In this document: positions 12,550 to 26,677 of the stretch, in pieces
Position numbering within the stretch: position 1 is the first letter of the stretch
How the letters are laid out: the number at the start of each line of letters is the position of its first letter
Made by a program: the position numbers and the translations under genes
Notes under the pieces: model-generated
Told to the model about the DNA's origin: nothing
Databases searched by the model: none
Seen by the model: the letters and a program-made list of their open reading frames with translations, nothing else
Source of the DNA: Leptoclinus maculatus
Taxonomy: Eukaryota; Chordata; Actinopteri; Perciformes; Stichaeidae
Direction: 5' to 3'
Length of the DNA: 64,000 bases
Assembly: GCA_032191485.1 (NCBI GenBank)
Contig: JAVDOI010000004.1
Coordinates: forward strand, 21,958,443-22,022,442

Positions 12550-14027
12550 CTTCTTCTTCTTCTTCTGTGACTAAGCAGTAGAAGACGTCTAGAGGCTGAA
12601 TGAATAACACGGTGTGGGAAAGTTCCTGGGAAGTGATTAGTCCGGCTCCACTGGGCGTGACACCACAGCAGGGTGAACCCTGGATCAACAGGAACACCGA
12701 GGACGGAGAATTTGGTAATTTGGTCCCGACAGTGACTTCACATCAACTTCGTTGCCGAGGCAAAGTGACATCACTGCGAGTTCATCCCGCCCCGACGGAA
12801 ATTAACTTCACAGAAGCTCCACAGACCTTCTCATCGTGAACAAGAGGATTGGGAGGTTTGAAGTAATAAACAGCAGCCAGATGAGCGGCAACATTCACAA
12901 CATTCACTGCTCATATCCACAGCAACTTTTAAAAGTGGTCATCAGGCAACCAGACATCCGCTGGAGGCCGACACTAAATATAGTTTCCTTGTATTTAGAC
13001 AAATTAAGACACTGTGCAGTTATACGTCACCGTAATAATGAAGGTGCAACATGTTTAAATGTTTATGTTGTAGATGTTTTGCAGTATAATTTTCGAGAGA
13101 TTTCGGGATTCTTTTCCTCCCAGGACTTTCAGGTGCATCTGGTTCTTTGTCAGTTTAATCAATTTTAACATTTGTTTGTGACGTTAACAACACTACTAAT
13201 TCCAATCAAATCAAGGCAAATGTTTAAGAATAAAATGCTTCATTTCATAATCATTTGAACTGTTTTTCTGTGAAAACTGTATCGTTTGTACAGTGTGCAC
13301 CAAGTGACTCTGAGAACAAAGAACTTGAGTTTTCAGTTTAAATAAAATGATGTTTTCATTCTGTTAATGTCACAGTCAAGGAGGCTGTGTTAGAGTGTGT
13401 TAGATGCACATATTCACTTTCTTCATAGTAGTTTGTTACCTTTGGACAGAGCTAGGCTTGACATTTATAGTTTTTATGCTAAGCTAAGGCTACGAGATGT
13501 AGCTTCATATCAACTGTGCAAACATGAGAACGCTAACAATCTCCTCCTCTAACTCGCGACAAGAAACCAAGTGAATATCTTTCACAAAATGTTGAAACAG
13601 TCCTTCCCTCAGTTCGTCCACCTATTTGAAAGATTGCTTAAAGCTGCTCGGCTCAGAAATAAATATGCAGTTGAGTCTTTGAAATTAATCAAAGTACAAA
13701 CAGGCCTGTGTCTGAGTGCAAGTTGGCTTATATTTGAATAAAACATGTGATTATAAGGTCGACCCACAACACACCAGATGTCACTCTTGCTGGTTTTTGG
13801 GGGCGGAGCTTGTGATTGAATATTAATTAAGGGGACAGATGCTTTGTCTTTGCCTCGATAACGGGTCACCGGCAGTGACACCCGACTTCACAGGGACAGA
13901 AGTGTGTCACCTAACAGGAGAGATTAGGGCCGGCCAGATTAAAGTGTCTGAGGTCAGGTAAATAAATACACCCCAGCTTTTATAGAAACAGACTGTTGTT
14001 TGTCCAAAATGTTGGACACGGTGTCTC

Positions 14028-14135
14028 AATATATATATCTATATATATATAAATAAATATATTTATATAAATAAATAAATGTAATATATTTTAATGTAAA
14101 ATAAAAATATATTTAAGAAATATATATTTGATTAT
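14028..14135. repeat. AT-rich low-complexity stretch
   Basis: ATATAT and AAATAT runs with no other structure. Confidence 0.9.
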
Positions 14136-15337
14136 AAAATTAAAATGATAGCGAGAGTAGTATCAGAAATGACAGAAATTCTGGATCAGGTTTCTGAGAG
14201 TTAATTCACGCTACACAGGAACAACACTGGTCACTAGATACCGGGTCCGTACTGAGCATGTGCAGACTACAAGTTTCAAACCGCGACACTGGACGTAAAC
14301 ATAGAATAAGATATGCGTTGTAAAACGAAAACGTAGCAGTGTGGAGTTAGCCTTAAACTAGCCTTAAACCAGCAATCATCTGATGTGTGTTTGACAAACA
14401 TGAGTCATGGTGATGGAGCCAGGAGACCCTCTTCATGTTTGTTTGTGGAGGGAAACCAGGTCTCAGCTGATCCTGGGTTTCAGGCTCGTGTAAAAAACGT
14501 TGTGTTTGTGTCGTGAAACGTGTCAGGAAACAAAAATGACCAGAGCGACACCTCTGACGGCTCTGTGACCTTACAAGGAGAGTAAAAGTCCAGATGCACG
14601 GGTCACATCTACCCCCCCCCCCTGTACTCCTTCACCCCGAGGGCTTCGGGAATGTCAGGACTGCAGAGGTTATATTCCTCGACTCACAGCGACGAGTGTG
14701 ACCAACGTGAGCCGTGTGGCGTGACGGGAACACAACAAAAACAACTTTGCAGAGGTTAAAAAAAACAGCAGGCTCAAACAGGCCTGAAGCGACTCATTAG
14801 GATAAATCCCACAGCGTCATGAAGGACAGATTAAATAAAACATCATAATCCAGAGCATCAGGGGAATATACTTATTCACTGCACTGCAGCTTCATAAATG
14901 AGGATTCACTCTGTTCTTTAAAACATCTTCACATTCTGAGATTCCAGCGACTGACCCTTGACCTCCTCTGTGACATCATAAAACACGTCTCTTCTGAAGG
15001 CTGCGTGCTGAAAAGCTTCTTTGTGTCAAGAGATCAACGCCGCTGACATCCGTCCATGTCAACATATGAGCAACACCGTCGCAACAATCCAGTCCGTCAC
15101 CGAGAACCAATTAAATCCACCGGTCATAAGTCTATTCACACGCCGCCAACAGACGTCGGAAAATGTGAATGTCAATAAAAGGAGGAAAAAAAAGAGTTGT
15201 GCTGCATCTGACCAACATTAATTTATATTTAATGTAAATATAAAAGTGTATTTCTCCACATTGTGATGCAGCGAATGAGGCGATAAAAGCTGCTGTGAAG
15301 CTCGAAACATTCCGTCAGCGTCAGTGTAACCATTACG

Positions 15338-15510
15338 TCATCTTTACGTCAACTTTACGCCATCTTTACGTCATCTTTACGTCATCTTTACGTCAACTTT
15401 ACGTCAACTTTACGTCAACTTTACGTCAACTTTACGCCATCTTTACGCCATCTTTACGTCATCTTTACGTCAACTTTACGTCAACTTTACTTTACGTCAA
15501 ACTTACGTCA
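15338..15510. repeat. 11-bp tandem repeat, unit TCAACTTTACG
   Basis: About 14 units alternating TCAACTTTACG, TCATCTTTACG and CCATCTTTACG. Junctions form TTACGTCA, a CRE-variant octamer. The open frame across it is an artefact. Confidence 0.95.
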
Positions 15511-15689
15511 GTGCCATGTCAACATCATGTCAATGTCAGCGTAGAAGCGACGGTCTTTACCGGTTCCATCTTGTCCTCGAATTTCAAAACGTAGAGCTGC
15601 CAAACTTTCTGTGCATTTTTCCTGTAATTTGAATATAGATGAATATATGATTCATATTTTACACTAAACCGGACGGCAAAGAAGGATAT

Positions 15690-15960
15690 TTTTAGTTTTT
15701 CTTAATTGTGGTGTCAACTTTTGTGATAAACGCTTTTTTTGAGTTATTCAAGAGAGCATCAGGAGAAAACTGCACTGTAGAATATTCAATTTGTTCAATG
15801 AAAGAATGTGGGAAATGATTTCTTAATTAATTTCTTTCAATTAAACAAGCAATTTGTTGTATTCTAGCGGCAGAAAGGCATAACTGTATCATACACTATC
15901 TAATAGAGTTATAGCTATATTCAACAATGTCATCACATATATAACTCATATTCAAACCTA
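15690..15960 (+). mobile_element. Fragment of a dispersed element related to 33368-33705
   Basis: Shares TCAATTTGTTCAATGAAAGA, GTAATTTGTTG-like and CGGCAGAAAG-like segments, in order, with the 33.4-kb element. More diverged and without clear ends. Confidence 0.6.
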
Positions 15961-16874
15961 CATTACATCAGAAACAATACAACCAAAGAACAACGTCCGA
16001 TAATATGAAAATAAAATAAAAATAAATTAAACTGATGAAACCCTAGAATATGTAGTAAAGTAATGATATTTTATTGGCCATCGACCTCGTGTTTACCCAC
16101 ATATTGTCTGTATAAAAATAGACTTGAAGAGTAAATAACGGCTTCAGGACGCAGCTGAGACGTGAGTCTGTGCAGACAGCTGCATAGATTAACATGAGAG
16201 CAGATCACATGAGAAGTGTAAAAACTTCCTCCAGTAGTTCTACAAACATGTGAAGACAAACTGATGAGTAGAGATCGATCACAGTCTCCTGCAGCCACAT
16301 GCAGCTAAATACCATCTTTACAAATCATGAATGAGTCCAACTACTCACTCAACGGAACACATCTATTTTTAATTTTGCATTCATCACTCAGGTCCTTCAG
16401 CTGTGAAACACAGATTGTCGAGATCAAATGTTTTTTTTTAAACGTGCTCAACCGGCTTTTCTGCAGGAGACGGACGTCATTTTGTTCACAAAGTAAATAA
16501 AGTTTCTCAGGCTGCAGCGACAACAAACCTCGACCTCCACTTCACCTCCGCTCACTTGTGGATGACACCTGGTCCACAATTAAATGAGAAGAGACTGTGT
16601 TATATTTTCACAATGGGTCTATCCAACAGTGGGATTCCAACCACTGACTCCCCCGGGGTCAGTGCCATCGCCGGCGAGCAACAAAAGGCCCGCGTTGAAC
16701 GTCTACATTTCACAGATGGAGGACGAGGAAGCAGCTGCTAGGAGACCTTTTCACAGAAGAAGCTGCACATGACTTCATCAGACAGCCATGTTTCTCTCTG
16801 TGATGCCTCCAGTCGTTCATATAATAGAAGCTCTGAGAGGAGGAATGAATGACACCACAGTCAGAAACACTTAT

Positions 16875-16965
16875 TCATGCTCAAGCCAAAAGTTACCATT
16901 AGATAATGCCTCATTTGCATATTTAAACATAACATTTGAGAAAACTTGTATTACATTAAATACTT
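16875..16965 (+). repeat. Dispersed repeat C fragment
   Basis: AAAAGTTACCATTAGATAAT, then GCCTCATTTGCATA, matches 53345-53405 and 55075-55135. Confidence 0.75.
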
Positions 16966-17422
16966 GTCTTAATGTCAGTAATGAACTGGGGAAGTTTCAT
17001 AATAATATGTAGTAGTTTAATTTTTCCCATGTTGTGTTTGTAAATGATGTCTTTCATCGTCTGTTCAGCATGAAATGTGATTATTATCATGAGGAGCAAT
17101 CTGATATGATCAAAAGGTTTTAAGAGCTTCAGCTCAAGTTTTAATGCTTCAAGAAATTTGATCCGACCGTAAATTACTAAAAACCTCAATGGACTGAATC
17201 AAATGAAGATTTAATATCTTCAGATATCTATCTGATGATGTCACGGACCTCCCTCCCTCACATGAGGTCATAAATCAGAAGGTGTTTCACGGACGAGGAG
17301 GATGAAGGTAAATCACTCCTTCATCCCGGATCATTTCCCAACGTCTCACATTTCTCAGGTATTCTGGTGGCAGAGGTCATGAAAACAAAATCTGTGGGAA
17401 GAGAAACTCGGTGTTCAAGCTC

Positions 17423-17594
<172 letters not shown>

Positions 17595-20500
17595 AGCTTC
17601 ATGTGGACCAGAGCAATGCAGAAATAAAAAGAAGAGAAAAGACCTCTGTGAATGATTAGTTGTATTCAATGCTCTCTTCAATAAAAAGCCTCCATAAAAA
17701 GACAACAAAGGGCACTGAAGGACAAATGACCTCCGAACAAGAGAAGCTTCCAGAGCTACAACTGAGACTCAACTCTCCTAAACATGAGATGACTTGTGTT
17801 CTGTAAATACACCTCCGTCTCTCTTAAACCCTTTTTACGCCACAATGAATGGACATAAGCAGTTTTTTAAAACACAGGAAAACCTGCTTCCCTTTCTGAT
17901 GTCAGTTCGACGTCATGAACATTAAGACTAACAGACGGGTTTGATGAGTCGTATTTAGTTTCTGTCCAGTTTGAAAGAAGTTTGTAAACATAGCAGCGTG
18001 AAATAACCGATTGTCTCTGGAGTCTGGCAGCTGTGAGGAGAGCAGATAACAGCTGTTTATTTTCACATCGAACACTGAAAATGTGTTTATTTTTGGACCA
18101 AACCAGAGTTGTGATTATCAGAACAGTCGAAAGACTTAAACAAAGACGGTTTTGTCCAGTTTGAATGACGTGTGTTTCAATGATCAGGTAAAATGACTGT
18201 TATCTGACTGGAGTCTGGTGGTTTTAAAGAGAGCATATTAATTGTATGTTCCGTACGTTATCGTGTTCAACCTGGTGTCATGTTTCCATCACTGCAGAGT
18301 CATTTATCACTGAATCAATGCTGATGTTAAGCTTCATCACTGAAGACAAAAGACATGTCGGTGGGTGTGTTGGCTGCAGTGACAGGGCTCATGTTCAACT
18401 CCTTGATGTGGATAAAACAACAGAGCAGCCCCCCCCCCCCCCTTAAAACCAAGAGATCAGACACCCGTAATCTCCATTGTCCCGTCCTCGGTAGACCAGA
18501 GGGTCCTAACCGTGGCCCAGTTTACCAAGCAGGGCCATCTGCAGGGTCACAGATGGTCCCGGCAACATCTCACGGGTTCCCACATTCATGTGGAGGTTTT
18601 AATAAACCTGACGTGAGCCCAGGTTTTACTGAGGCCAAGAATCCAAAACACAAGATGAGTGAGAGCGAGAGAAAAGCTGAGAAACTGTTGCTGCTTTAGA
18701 TAAGCCGTCGTAATCCGCCTCGGTATGCGGTTTATTATGTTTTTCAGGTCCAGAACAACACAGCAGCTATTTTCTTTTTTCACTCTGTATCTACACCTTC
18801 ATCACAGCCTCTCCCTCTACTACCTGCATGTGCTTTTGATTTCAGCGTGTTATTCTGAAATAAAGCCGTCTTTGATCCACCGCTAAAGACCCTTTCAAAA
18901 TAAAACACACTACTCTAAAAACACCAAAAACTAACAAGCAGCTTCTTCTGGGCGACCTGAAAACAGGAATGAATAAAGACATCATCAAGGTGATAAATGA
19001 GGCGTTTCTGTCTTAAGCTGGTGCCACTGAGGCATTTAGTGTGAGAGCGAAACAAACAAGAGGGGCAATAAAAGAACTCAATGAGACTTTAAGGGCACAC
19101 GTAGTGAAGGACTCCAAATCAATGGCCGTCACCGTGTCGGGACATTTCTTCCTTTTAGACAAAGTGCTGCCGAGGTAACTGTGCAAACACGCCGAGTGAA
19201 TGGAGAGACTTCCTGATCCTGATCCCCGTGCACCGATTGGCCCGCCGGAGGGAAGGGGGGGGGGGCTATTCCCCAGCGTAGCCGTAACCTTGACCTCGAC
19301 GTTAAGGTGAGGACGGCTCTGACGGGCGAGTGCTGCTTTGTGTTTCCTCAATGGAGGAGGTAATGAGTCACACACACACAAAAAACTTCCCAGCAGCCAG
19401 CCAGCTGGCACGAAGCTCTCCGTCACAAAGAGATCTGAACGGGCCGGCCGTCGCGGGTCGGTTTCAGCGGTGGCAGCCAGTCAGAGACCTGCTCTCCATT
19501 TCTTATTTGCACAAGTGCTTTTATGTGTTTCTCTTTTTCTAGAGGGGTCGACTGACTCGCCTCCGCTTTGCTGCCGTTCTCTGGCTGGTGGGAGAGTCTG
19601 GAGGAGCCGGGTGGCCTTTTTGATTTAGTCGGTTCTGTTCCACGTTTCCACCAAAAAACATCCTTAAGTGTTGAGAATCACAATTGGACGGATCTGAATA
19701 CAGTGAGAGTGTACTGTGGACGCACTGGGATGCTACTGGTATCCACATAATCATGAACGAGGTTGTCCAACAAGCAGCAATCTTTTCAGCTAAATTATCT
19801 TTTAAATTGACAAAACATCATATGTGTAATTCATGGCTCAATTCAAACTAGATCTGTCTAGTCTTTCGTGATTGGCTACTGTACATATTCCTTCCCAAAA
19901 TAAGGTCCCATGGTGGACACTAAAAGGGGCGGGACTTAGCCTCTCTGTGGACTAATTAGACTACTTAAAGTTTCAATCAGTTTTGTAGAAATCAGGTTAA
20001 AACTTTTACTTGCTGAGCTTAATTAAACCTCATCAGAGCTTTTATTCACGAGCCACATAATCTTTATTATAAGATGTTTGTAATAAAACACAAGACTCAC
20101 ACGTATTGGATTATTTTAGGATGTTGTGACCGACAGTTGGACAGAAAATACATTTCAGGAAACAAGGAAAAGAAACACATGAATAAGTGCTGATGTCTGC
20201 AGGAGGAGAGGATCTAAATAAAAGAGCCAACAGATGGGTCTCATCAGCTGGTACCGACACAGCAGCACCTTCAGGTACCCCCCCCCCCATTCCCCCACAA
20301 TGCACCGCGTCAGCTCCCATTTGAGAAGCAGCCTGAGGGGAAGGACGCCTCTCTCTAGATAAACTGACCGTTCCCATTAAACAGCCCTCGCATTTCCCAT
20401 AAATGACTCCACATCAAATCTATTTCCAGGAACTTTTCCTCCAGGGAAAAACCACAACTGAAACTGTTTGTCTTGTTTTAAATCTGTATCGTTCATGTAT

Positions 20501-20888
20501 GAACAAATACAGACGTGCACGTAGAAAGAGAAACTAAATGTCTCCACGAGGTCACGTTTCATGTGAAAACTAAAGGAAACGACCTTTGGCATCATTACAC
20601 AACGTACGTATCAGAGGATTATTCAAATACTGATTCATGTCTGAAGTCACATTCATTTCTTTTCAGCCGCGTTTGGACTTTGAATACCAAATATGTTGAT
20701 TCCCTGGTTTTCACTGTCGCCCACAGCTTTCACAACTTTACCAAGATGTCTGAGGAGGAAAAGCTTTTGATGCAAAAACATCAGAATGTTGTTTTCAGCC
20801 TCTTAAAAATGAAGATTTCCTGCTTTTCTCTATTTTTATATCATATTGTACTGAATATTTTGGGGTTTTGGACTGAAAAAACAATACA

Positions 20889-21391
20889 TTTAAAGGGCCA
20901 GTGTGTTGCATGTCGGGGGATCTTATATTTTACCTGTTTTACGGGTTAGCCCTGAAGTTAGCAACAGCTCCGTCTGCTCCTACTCTGGAGCACTTAAGGT
21001 GGACTGAACTTTAAGGTGGACCAGAGCTATTCTCCTTTAAGTGACCGGCCTCTGAGTTTTGTTCAGCTTTTTTTTATTTTTGAACTGTTTAACGAATTAA
21101 ATGGCACAATTAAATGATTAATTATTAACGTCCCTACTGCAAAGAACTATGCTCTGCTTGTATCAGGAAAACACAAAGTTGAATGTTAAAATCTCAGCAG
21201 CAGCATCATGTTGTATATTACATTTGTTACAGTCAGACAGTGAGCAAAACTGATGAAAAATGTTAGAACTGTAATGGTATTATTGATATCGGTACTCTGC
21301 ATTGGCAAGTACTCAAATATAAATACTTGTACTCGGTCTGAAAAAAGGTGATATCGGTGCATCTCTAAATCCTGAACACTGTCCCTTTAAA
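20889..21391. mobile_element. MITE with TTTAAAGG ends (related to 45624-46008), with a nested repeat
   Basis: Begins TTTAAAGGGCCAGTGTGTTG and ends ACACTGTCCCTTTAAAG. The interior 21287-21367 (TACTCGGTCTGAAAAAAGGT, then GATATCGGTGCATC) is a separate dispersed fish repeat, so this looks like a nested insertion. Confidence 0.6.
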
Positions 21392-22382
21392 GACGTCACC
21401 TTGACTTTGAGAAACTAGGATGGTCGTTTTTTTGTTTGTTGCCATTTTCACACATTTCGTAAATCAAAGGCTAAATCTAGAAAATAAAAATGTTTGTTAG
21501 TCGTTACTTTCCAGGCAATTTTCTTCCCATCCCATAATGCAGATTCTATTTATGCAGATTCTATTTGTGCAGTCCCTTCAGTAGGATCAGTTTGTCCTCC
21601 ATGGACAAAAAGAAAAAGTGATTTATGGAACACTGCATGACTGAAAATGAAGCATTAACTCTGACAGTAAGTTGCTCTGTGGCGGCTCGCTGCCCGACGT
21701 CGACTGGTTGCCAACACAGACTGGGCAAATCATCACAACAGCAGCTACAATGGAGGATATAAAACTGGGTTTGTCCCAATTATTTTTCCCTTTTTGTTCC
21801 CAGTCTCTCCCTCCCAATAAGCTCAGAGTTGAGCGTGGACACACTGAAGCTTTAGACTACTCAGCATCACTAAGACACACAAACGTTTTCACTGAAGCTT
21901 CTCAAGTGCACAGTAAACATGCCTGTTATGGTGGAATCAACACCACTGTTTCAGAGAGACAGGTGGAGTGGGAAGAATTAACCAAATCTGTACTTTCATT
22001 GTGGAAAAGCAACAAAGCAGCGACTCATTCAATGCTCGTTTTCAGTGCTCAGATGTCGGGGGAAGTCCCCCTCCAGGTCTGAACGCCCCACTGAGCTCTG
22101 AGAGACTAACGTTTGGGTCGGTAACTGGATCTTTCTTCGGTGTGTGAATCCATTCCTGAGAAACATGTGGGACAGATTGATAGGGGGGGGGGGTGGATTC
22201 CCTGTTTTCTCAGAATCAAATATCTAATGGTAGGAGCAGTCTGTGAAAGTCTGACGTGTCATGACAACAGAGAAAAAAGGGCGGTGCTATTCCCTTTTTT
22301 CTCAAAAGGTAGAAAACCTACAACAACCAGAATGCACTGGGCTCTTTATGCGCCCTCTTCCTCCTCCATGTGCCATAAAGTG

Positions 22383-22675
22383 TCTTAAACTTGCATTCTC
22401 TCTAATGTCCACCAGGGGGCGACTCCTCTGGTTGTATAGAAGTCTATGAGAAAATGACTCTACTTCTCTCTTGATTTATTACCTCAGTAAACATTGTAAA
22501 CATGAGTTTATCTACCAGAGACGTATACGGCGTCTCTACGTCACTCCTCCTCAGTCCAGATATGGTCACTTCCTGTTCACTGGTTGCAAAAAAACAAGAT
22601 GGTGACGGCCAAAACGCTGAACTCAAGGCTTCAAAACATTCGCATAACGATGAAAGACGTCACTACATCCACAGT
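22383..22675 (-). mobile_element. Repeat family A, inverted copy with internal deletion
   Basis: The common 3' module jumps from ACATGAGTTTA straight to CTACCAGAGACGTATACGGC at about 22511, so the middle (GTCTCAATCTCTAG to GACAGGT) is missing. CTCF-like core CCACCAGGGGGCG at 22409-22421. Confidence 0.82.
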
Positions 22676-23295
22676 TTATGATTCTGGCTCATATAACTAG
22701 CACTGAACAGCCCTCATGCTGACCAATAAGCCGGGAGCTCTGGGGGCTGATAACGTGGAGGGCATCTCATTTTAAGACATGTAGCGTAAAATATGCTACG
22801 CTCACAGGAAGTGACAGAGTATAAACAGTGGGTTGTCGAGTTATTTTAATGTTAAGTTAGTGACGTTTGTGACACGTTTCTTGTTACATAGTTGTACTTA
22901 TTAAGTACTTTCACGGAAACAAAATGGCCTAAAATGCCAATAAAATGCGTTATAGTGACATGTGGAACAGCATTTATATGCATTGCCATGAGATTTGGTT
23001 GGTATTTAGTACCAACATTGTCAAGATAAAAGCTGGTTGAAAACAGTTTCCCTTTAAAGTTCTCTCATTTACAAAAACTTCACTGCAAGGAATTACACAT
23101 TAATACTGTATCAAATATCAATATCGATAGGTGGTCAGTACATGTTTAATCCTAACAATTGCTCACTGAAAAGCAGAACATAATGGAGAGCAGGTCATCC
23201 ACTGTTTTTTTTTTTGCTGCTATAGCAGGATGGTCTCCTCCCAGTGGGACCGCTCGGAGCGGGACTGGCTGAATCCCAAAATAAGAAACTGGGAT

Positions 23296-23301
<6 letters not shown>

Positions 23302-23377
<76 letters not shown>

Positions 23378-23552
23378 AAGAGAGAGACAGAGAGAGAGAG
23401 AGAGACAAAGAGAGAGACAGAGAGAGAGACACAGAGAGAGAGAGAGACAAAGAGAGACAAAGAGAGAGACAGAGACAGATACGCAGAGAGAGAGAGAAGG
23501 AGAGGGAGAGGGAGAGGGAGAGGGAGATACAGAGAGAGAGAGAGAGAGAGAC
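23302..23552. repeat. (GA)n / GACAAAGA compound microsatellite
   Basis: GA runs interrupted by CAAAGA and CAGAGA, ending in AGGGAG units (about 23500-23526). Confidence 0.96.
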
Positions 23553-23689
23553 CTAGAAGCTCAGAGAAAGCTGACAGAAGAGAAGAACAAAGTATACCAA
23601 AATGCCTGAGGGAGCAGGCAGGCACAGAAATTACTGGCAGGAATAAAAGATGGATCCGGATGGCGAGGAAATATCCCAGAGGAGGAGGG

Positions 23690-23799
23690 TATAAAAGGAG
23701 GGAGGGTATAAAAAGAGGGAGGGTATAAAAGGAGGGAGGGTATAAAAAGAGGGAGGGTATAAAAGGAGGGAGGGTATAAAGGAGGGAGGGTATAAAAGC
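23690..23799. repeat. 17-bp minisatellite with TATAAAA in each unit
   Basis: Seven copies of TATAAAAGGAGGGAGGG or TATAAAAAGAGGGAGGG. Each carries a TATA-box-like word followed by a purine tract. Confidence 0.95.
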
Positions 23800-25485
23800 C
23801 AGAGCAGGAGGGTGAACTTGAAGTGTGCTTCACAGCTAAATGAGCCGGCTGGAGGAGAGCTGACCTGTTCAGGAGAACCTTCATGGAGGCCTCTCTATTA
23901 GCGGTCATTTAAATCACATCAAACATTTTGTTTTCCACCTCTGAAAACGCTGGAAATATACAGAAAACTCAGATTTTCTTCGGCCCATTTAAATAAAACA
24001 ACAACAAGCCAACACAACTTGCTATCCAGCATGAGCTCACATGTTCAAAGGATTATTCTGCCTCCACTTTTACACTCACAAAAATATACGTCATTATGTT
24101 TATTAACAGAAAAAAGGGTCTTTAGTGTTTTGTTTGTTTAATCCATATAAAAAAACTTTTCAGGAAGTTATGAACCGGACTACTTCTTTACCAGACTAGC
24201 TGTTTCCAGTCTTTATGCTAAGCTAACAGACAGACTTTAGGGCGATATCGTTCTCCTAATCTCACTCTCAACAATAAAAGCTAATAAACTTGTTTCCCAC
24301 GACCTTTCTGTTTTAAATAACAGAATCTGAAATAGTATTAAGAGCAGCTGCTTTAAATATTCTGGAGATTTTTCACCAAACCGAACCCGACACCAGATAT
24401 TTTACGAGTAAAGAGAATTGTCTTCAACACATGCACAGGTGTGTTTTATTTTTATTTTTTGTTGCATCGCTCGTGTGTGACGGTCGGATGATTGATGAAA
24501 AGGCTTTTTCAACTTTTTAAAGGCCAAACCAAGTTGTGATCCACTGGCTCGAGGTGTGTGTGTGTGTGTGTGTGGGGGGGGGGGGTCACATTCCAGTTAA
24601 ATCCCAGTCTAAACACCTGCATGGCAAAGACTACAAATTCACATTTCCTTCCTGTTAAAATATCACATTCCCTCCCCCCCACCACCACCACCACCCAGCG
24701 TTTCCACACCTCAGGTTTGTGTTAACGTCAGATGAGAATATCTACAACAATTCACATCAACATGTAACTTCTTACTGATACGGTAATCTCTCACTTCCTG
24801 CTAATCTCTCTCACCAGAAAAACAAGTCTTTTTTTTATCTTCTCTTCCTGCAAAGATCCCGAGATGTGTCTTAACATTTCTTTAAAACTTAATTCCATTG
24901 CATAATATTTAAGTCTGTCTTTGTGAGGGTGGAGGCCTGCGGGTGGGGGGAGGGGATATGGAGGAGCACAACAAAACAAGCAGAGTGGGAGATCATATCA
25001 TTTAAAGACGAGTCTGAGTCGGGAGAGGAAATCCACGCAGGTGGCCCTGAAATGCTTCTGGCTAGTGGCGGCAGGACAAAGACCGGCCGACAGAAAAGCT
25101 TTACGGCACTCTGAGCCGTCAATATTTCCTCCAGGTTGCCACGGAACAGGAATGTGGGGAGGAGGTTGTAAACTGAATGCTACAGGAAAGTTAGTTTGAC
25201 TTTAACGTGCGTTTATTTAATCTTTGGGAAAAAAAAAAAAATCTTGCAGTCTGCAGTATTAAGAATAACAGCTGGAGACAGAAGTCTGAGCAGATGTTGT
25301 AGAGCCAAGAAAAGAGAATATATCTGCTGGATACAGAGGTGATGAGGTCACACCCACCTTTATTCTGAAATCACAAGCAGTTAACTGTTTCTGGTACGAG
25401 AACACTAGCAGAGAAGAGGACTACAAGATACAACAGGCACTGTGGGATCTATGTGACCAGGAGGCAACCTCCGGTTCAGCCGATG

Positions 25486-26020
25486 CTTCATGTGTTAAAG
25501 CTGCATTATCTCTACTGGCCACCAGGGGGCGACTCCTCTGGTTGTATAGAAGTCTATGAGAAAATGACTCTACTTCTCTCTTGATTTATTACCTCAGTAA
25601 ACATTGTAAACATGAGTTTATGGTCTCAATCTCTAGTTTCAAGTCAGTTTCAAGTTTCATCATTTTGGTCGCCTAAAAATGTCTAATTCAGTGTTACGTA
25701 GAAAAACAAGATGGTGCAGCTAAAAAAAAAAACAGTTGCCTACGACCAAAATCCAAGATGGCGTCGGCTAAAAACCTAGATGGCGAAGGACAAAAACTTA
25801 CACATGGGAGAAGTTTGCCTTCAGGGAGAAATCTCTTTAGGTTTAGACAACGAACCTATTTGGTTACGTTTAGGTGAAGATCGTAGTTCAATAAAACTCT
25901 TCATGGCGTAAAGCCCTGAAGGCAAACTCCTCCCATGTGGAAACAACCAAGATGGCCACGCCCCCAAATGCCAATGAGTGACGTGAAGATGACTTATTCC
26001 TCTTCTTATAAACAGTCTAC
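25486..26020 (-). mobile_element. Repeat family A, inverted copy with 5' module beta (palindromic)
   Basis: The shortened common 3' module carries TGGCCACCAGGGGGCGACT (CTCF-like, core 25519-25531). It is joined to module beta, also present at 48664-48960, which contains the inverted repeats CACATGGGAGAAGTTTGCCT at 25801 and GGCAAACTCCTCCCATGTG at 25921. Confidence 0.8.
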
Positions 26021-26641
26021 TTTTACAACATTTTTACACACAAGAGATTTCTGAATAATAATCATCTGTAATGTAAATATAATGACAGCCTTTAAAACCT
26101 TTAAATATCCAGAATCTTGAACCATATCTTGTTGTAAATCACAACACACAGACAAACTCAAAGGTTGTGACAGCGTAGCACATGAAACCGCCAAAGAGTA
26201 AATATTTGTAAAGTCCTCAGACAGAGAGAAAAGGGGACCAACAGCATTGATTTATGGAGAAAAAGAGACAGAAAATTATGAAACTATGAAGGTTTCCACC
26301 TGAAGTTTCTGCAGCTCAATGATTTCAAACCCCAAGAGGAAGTAAAGGAGATAAACTACCCCTGGTTATCTGTTCATGGCTCAGTGAGAACCTCTGTTTG
26401 ACTCACTCTGTTGACTTTGACGGTTTAATCTTCCCATCACTCCGGTCCGCTGACCTGTGGCCATTCAGTATCATGTCAAACCCTAAATCCACTCTAATTG
26501 GCTGCTCAGGTCTTTAAAGCAGAGTGATGAGCAAGATGGAGGCGGCTGTGTTTGCTCTTTTGTGTTTTTGAAGAGGTGGGGGGGTTCGAGGTCAGTAGGC
26601 TTTTGAGGTCAGGGGGTAAATGACTCCGCCGCCCCCCCCCC

Positions 26642-26677
<36 letters not shown>

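Noticed and set aside
23690..23799. Seven TATA boxes as a genuine core promoter
   Set aside because: They are units of a tandem repeat with no gene downstream; kept only as a curiosity.
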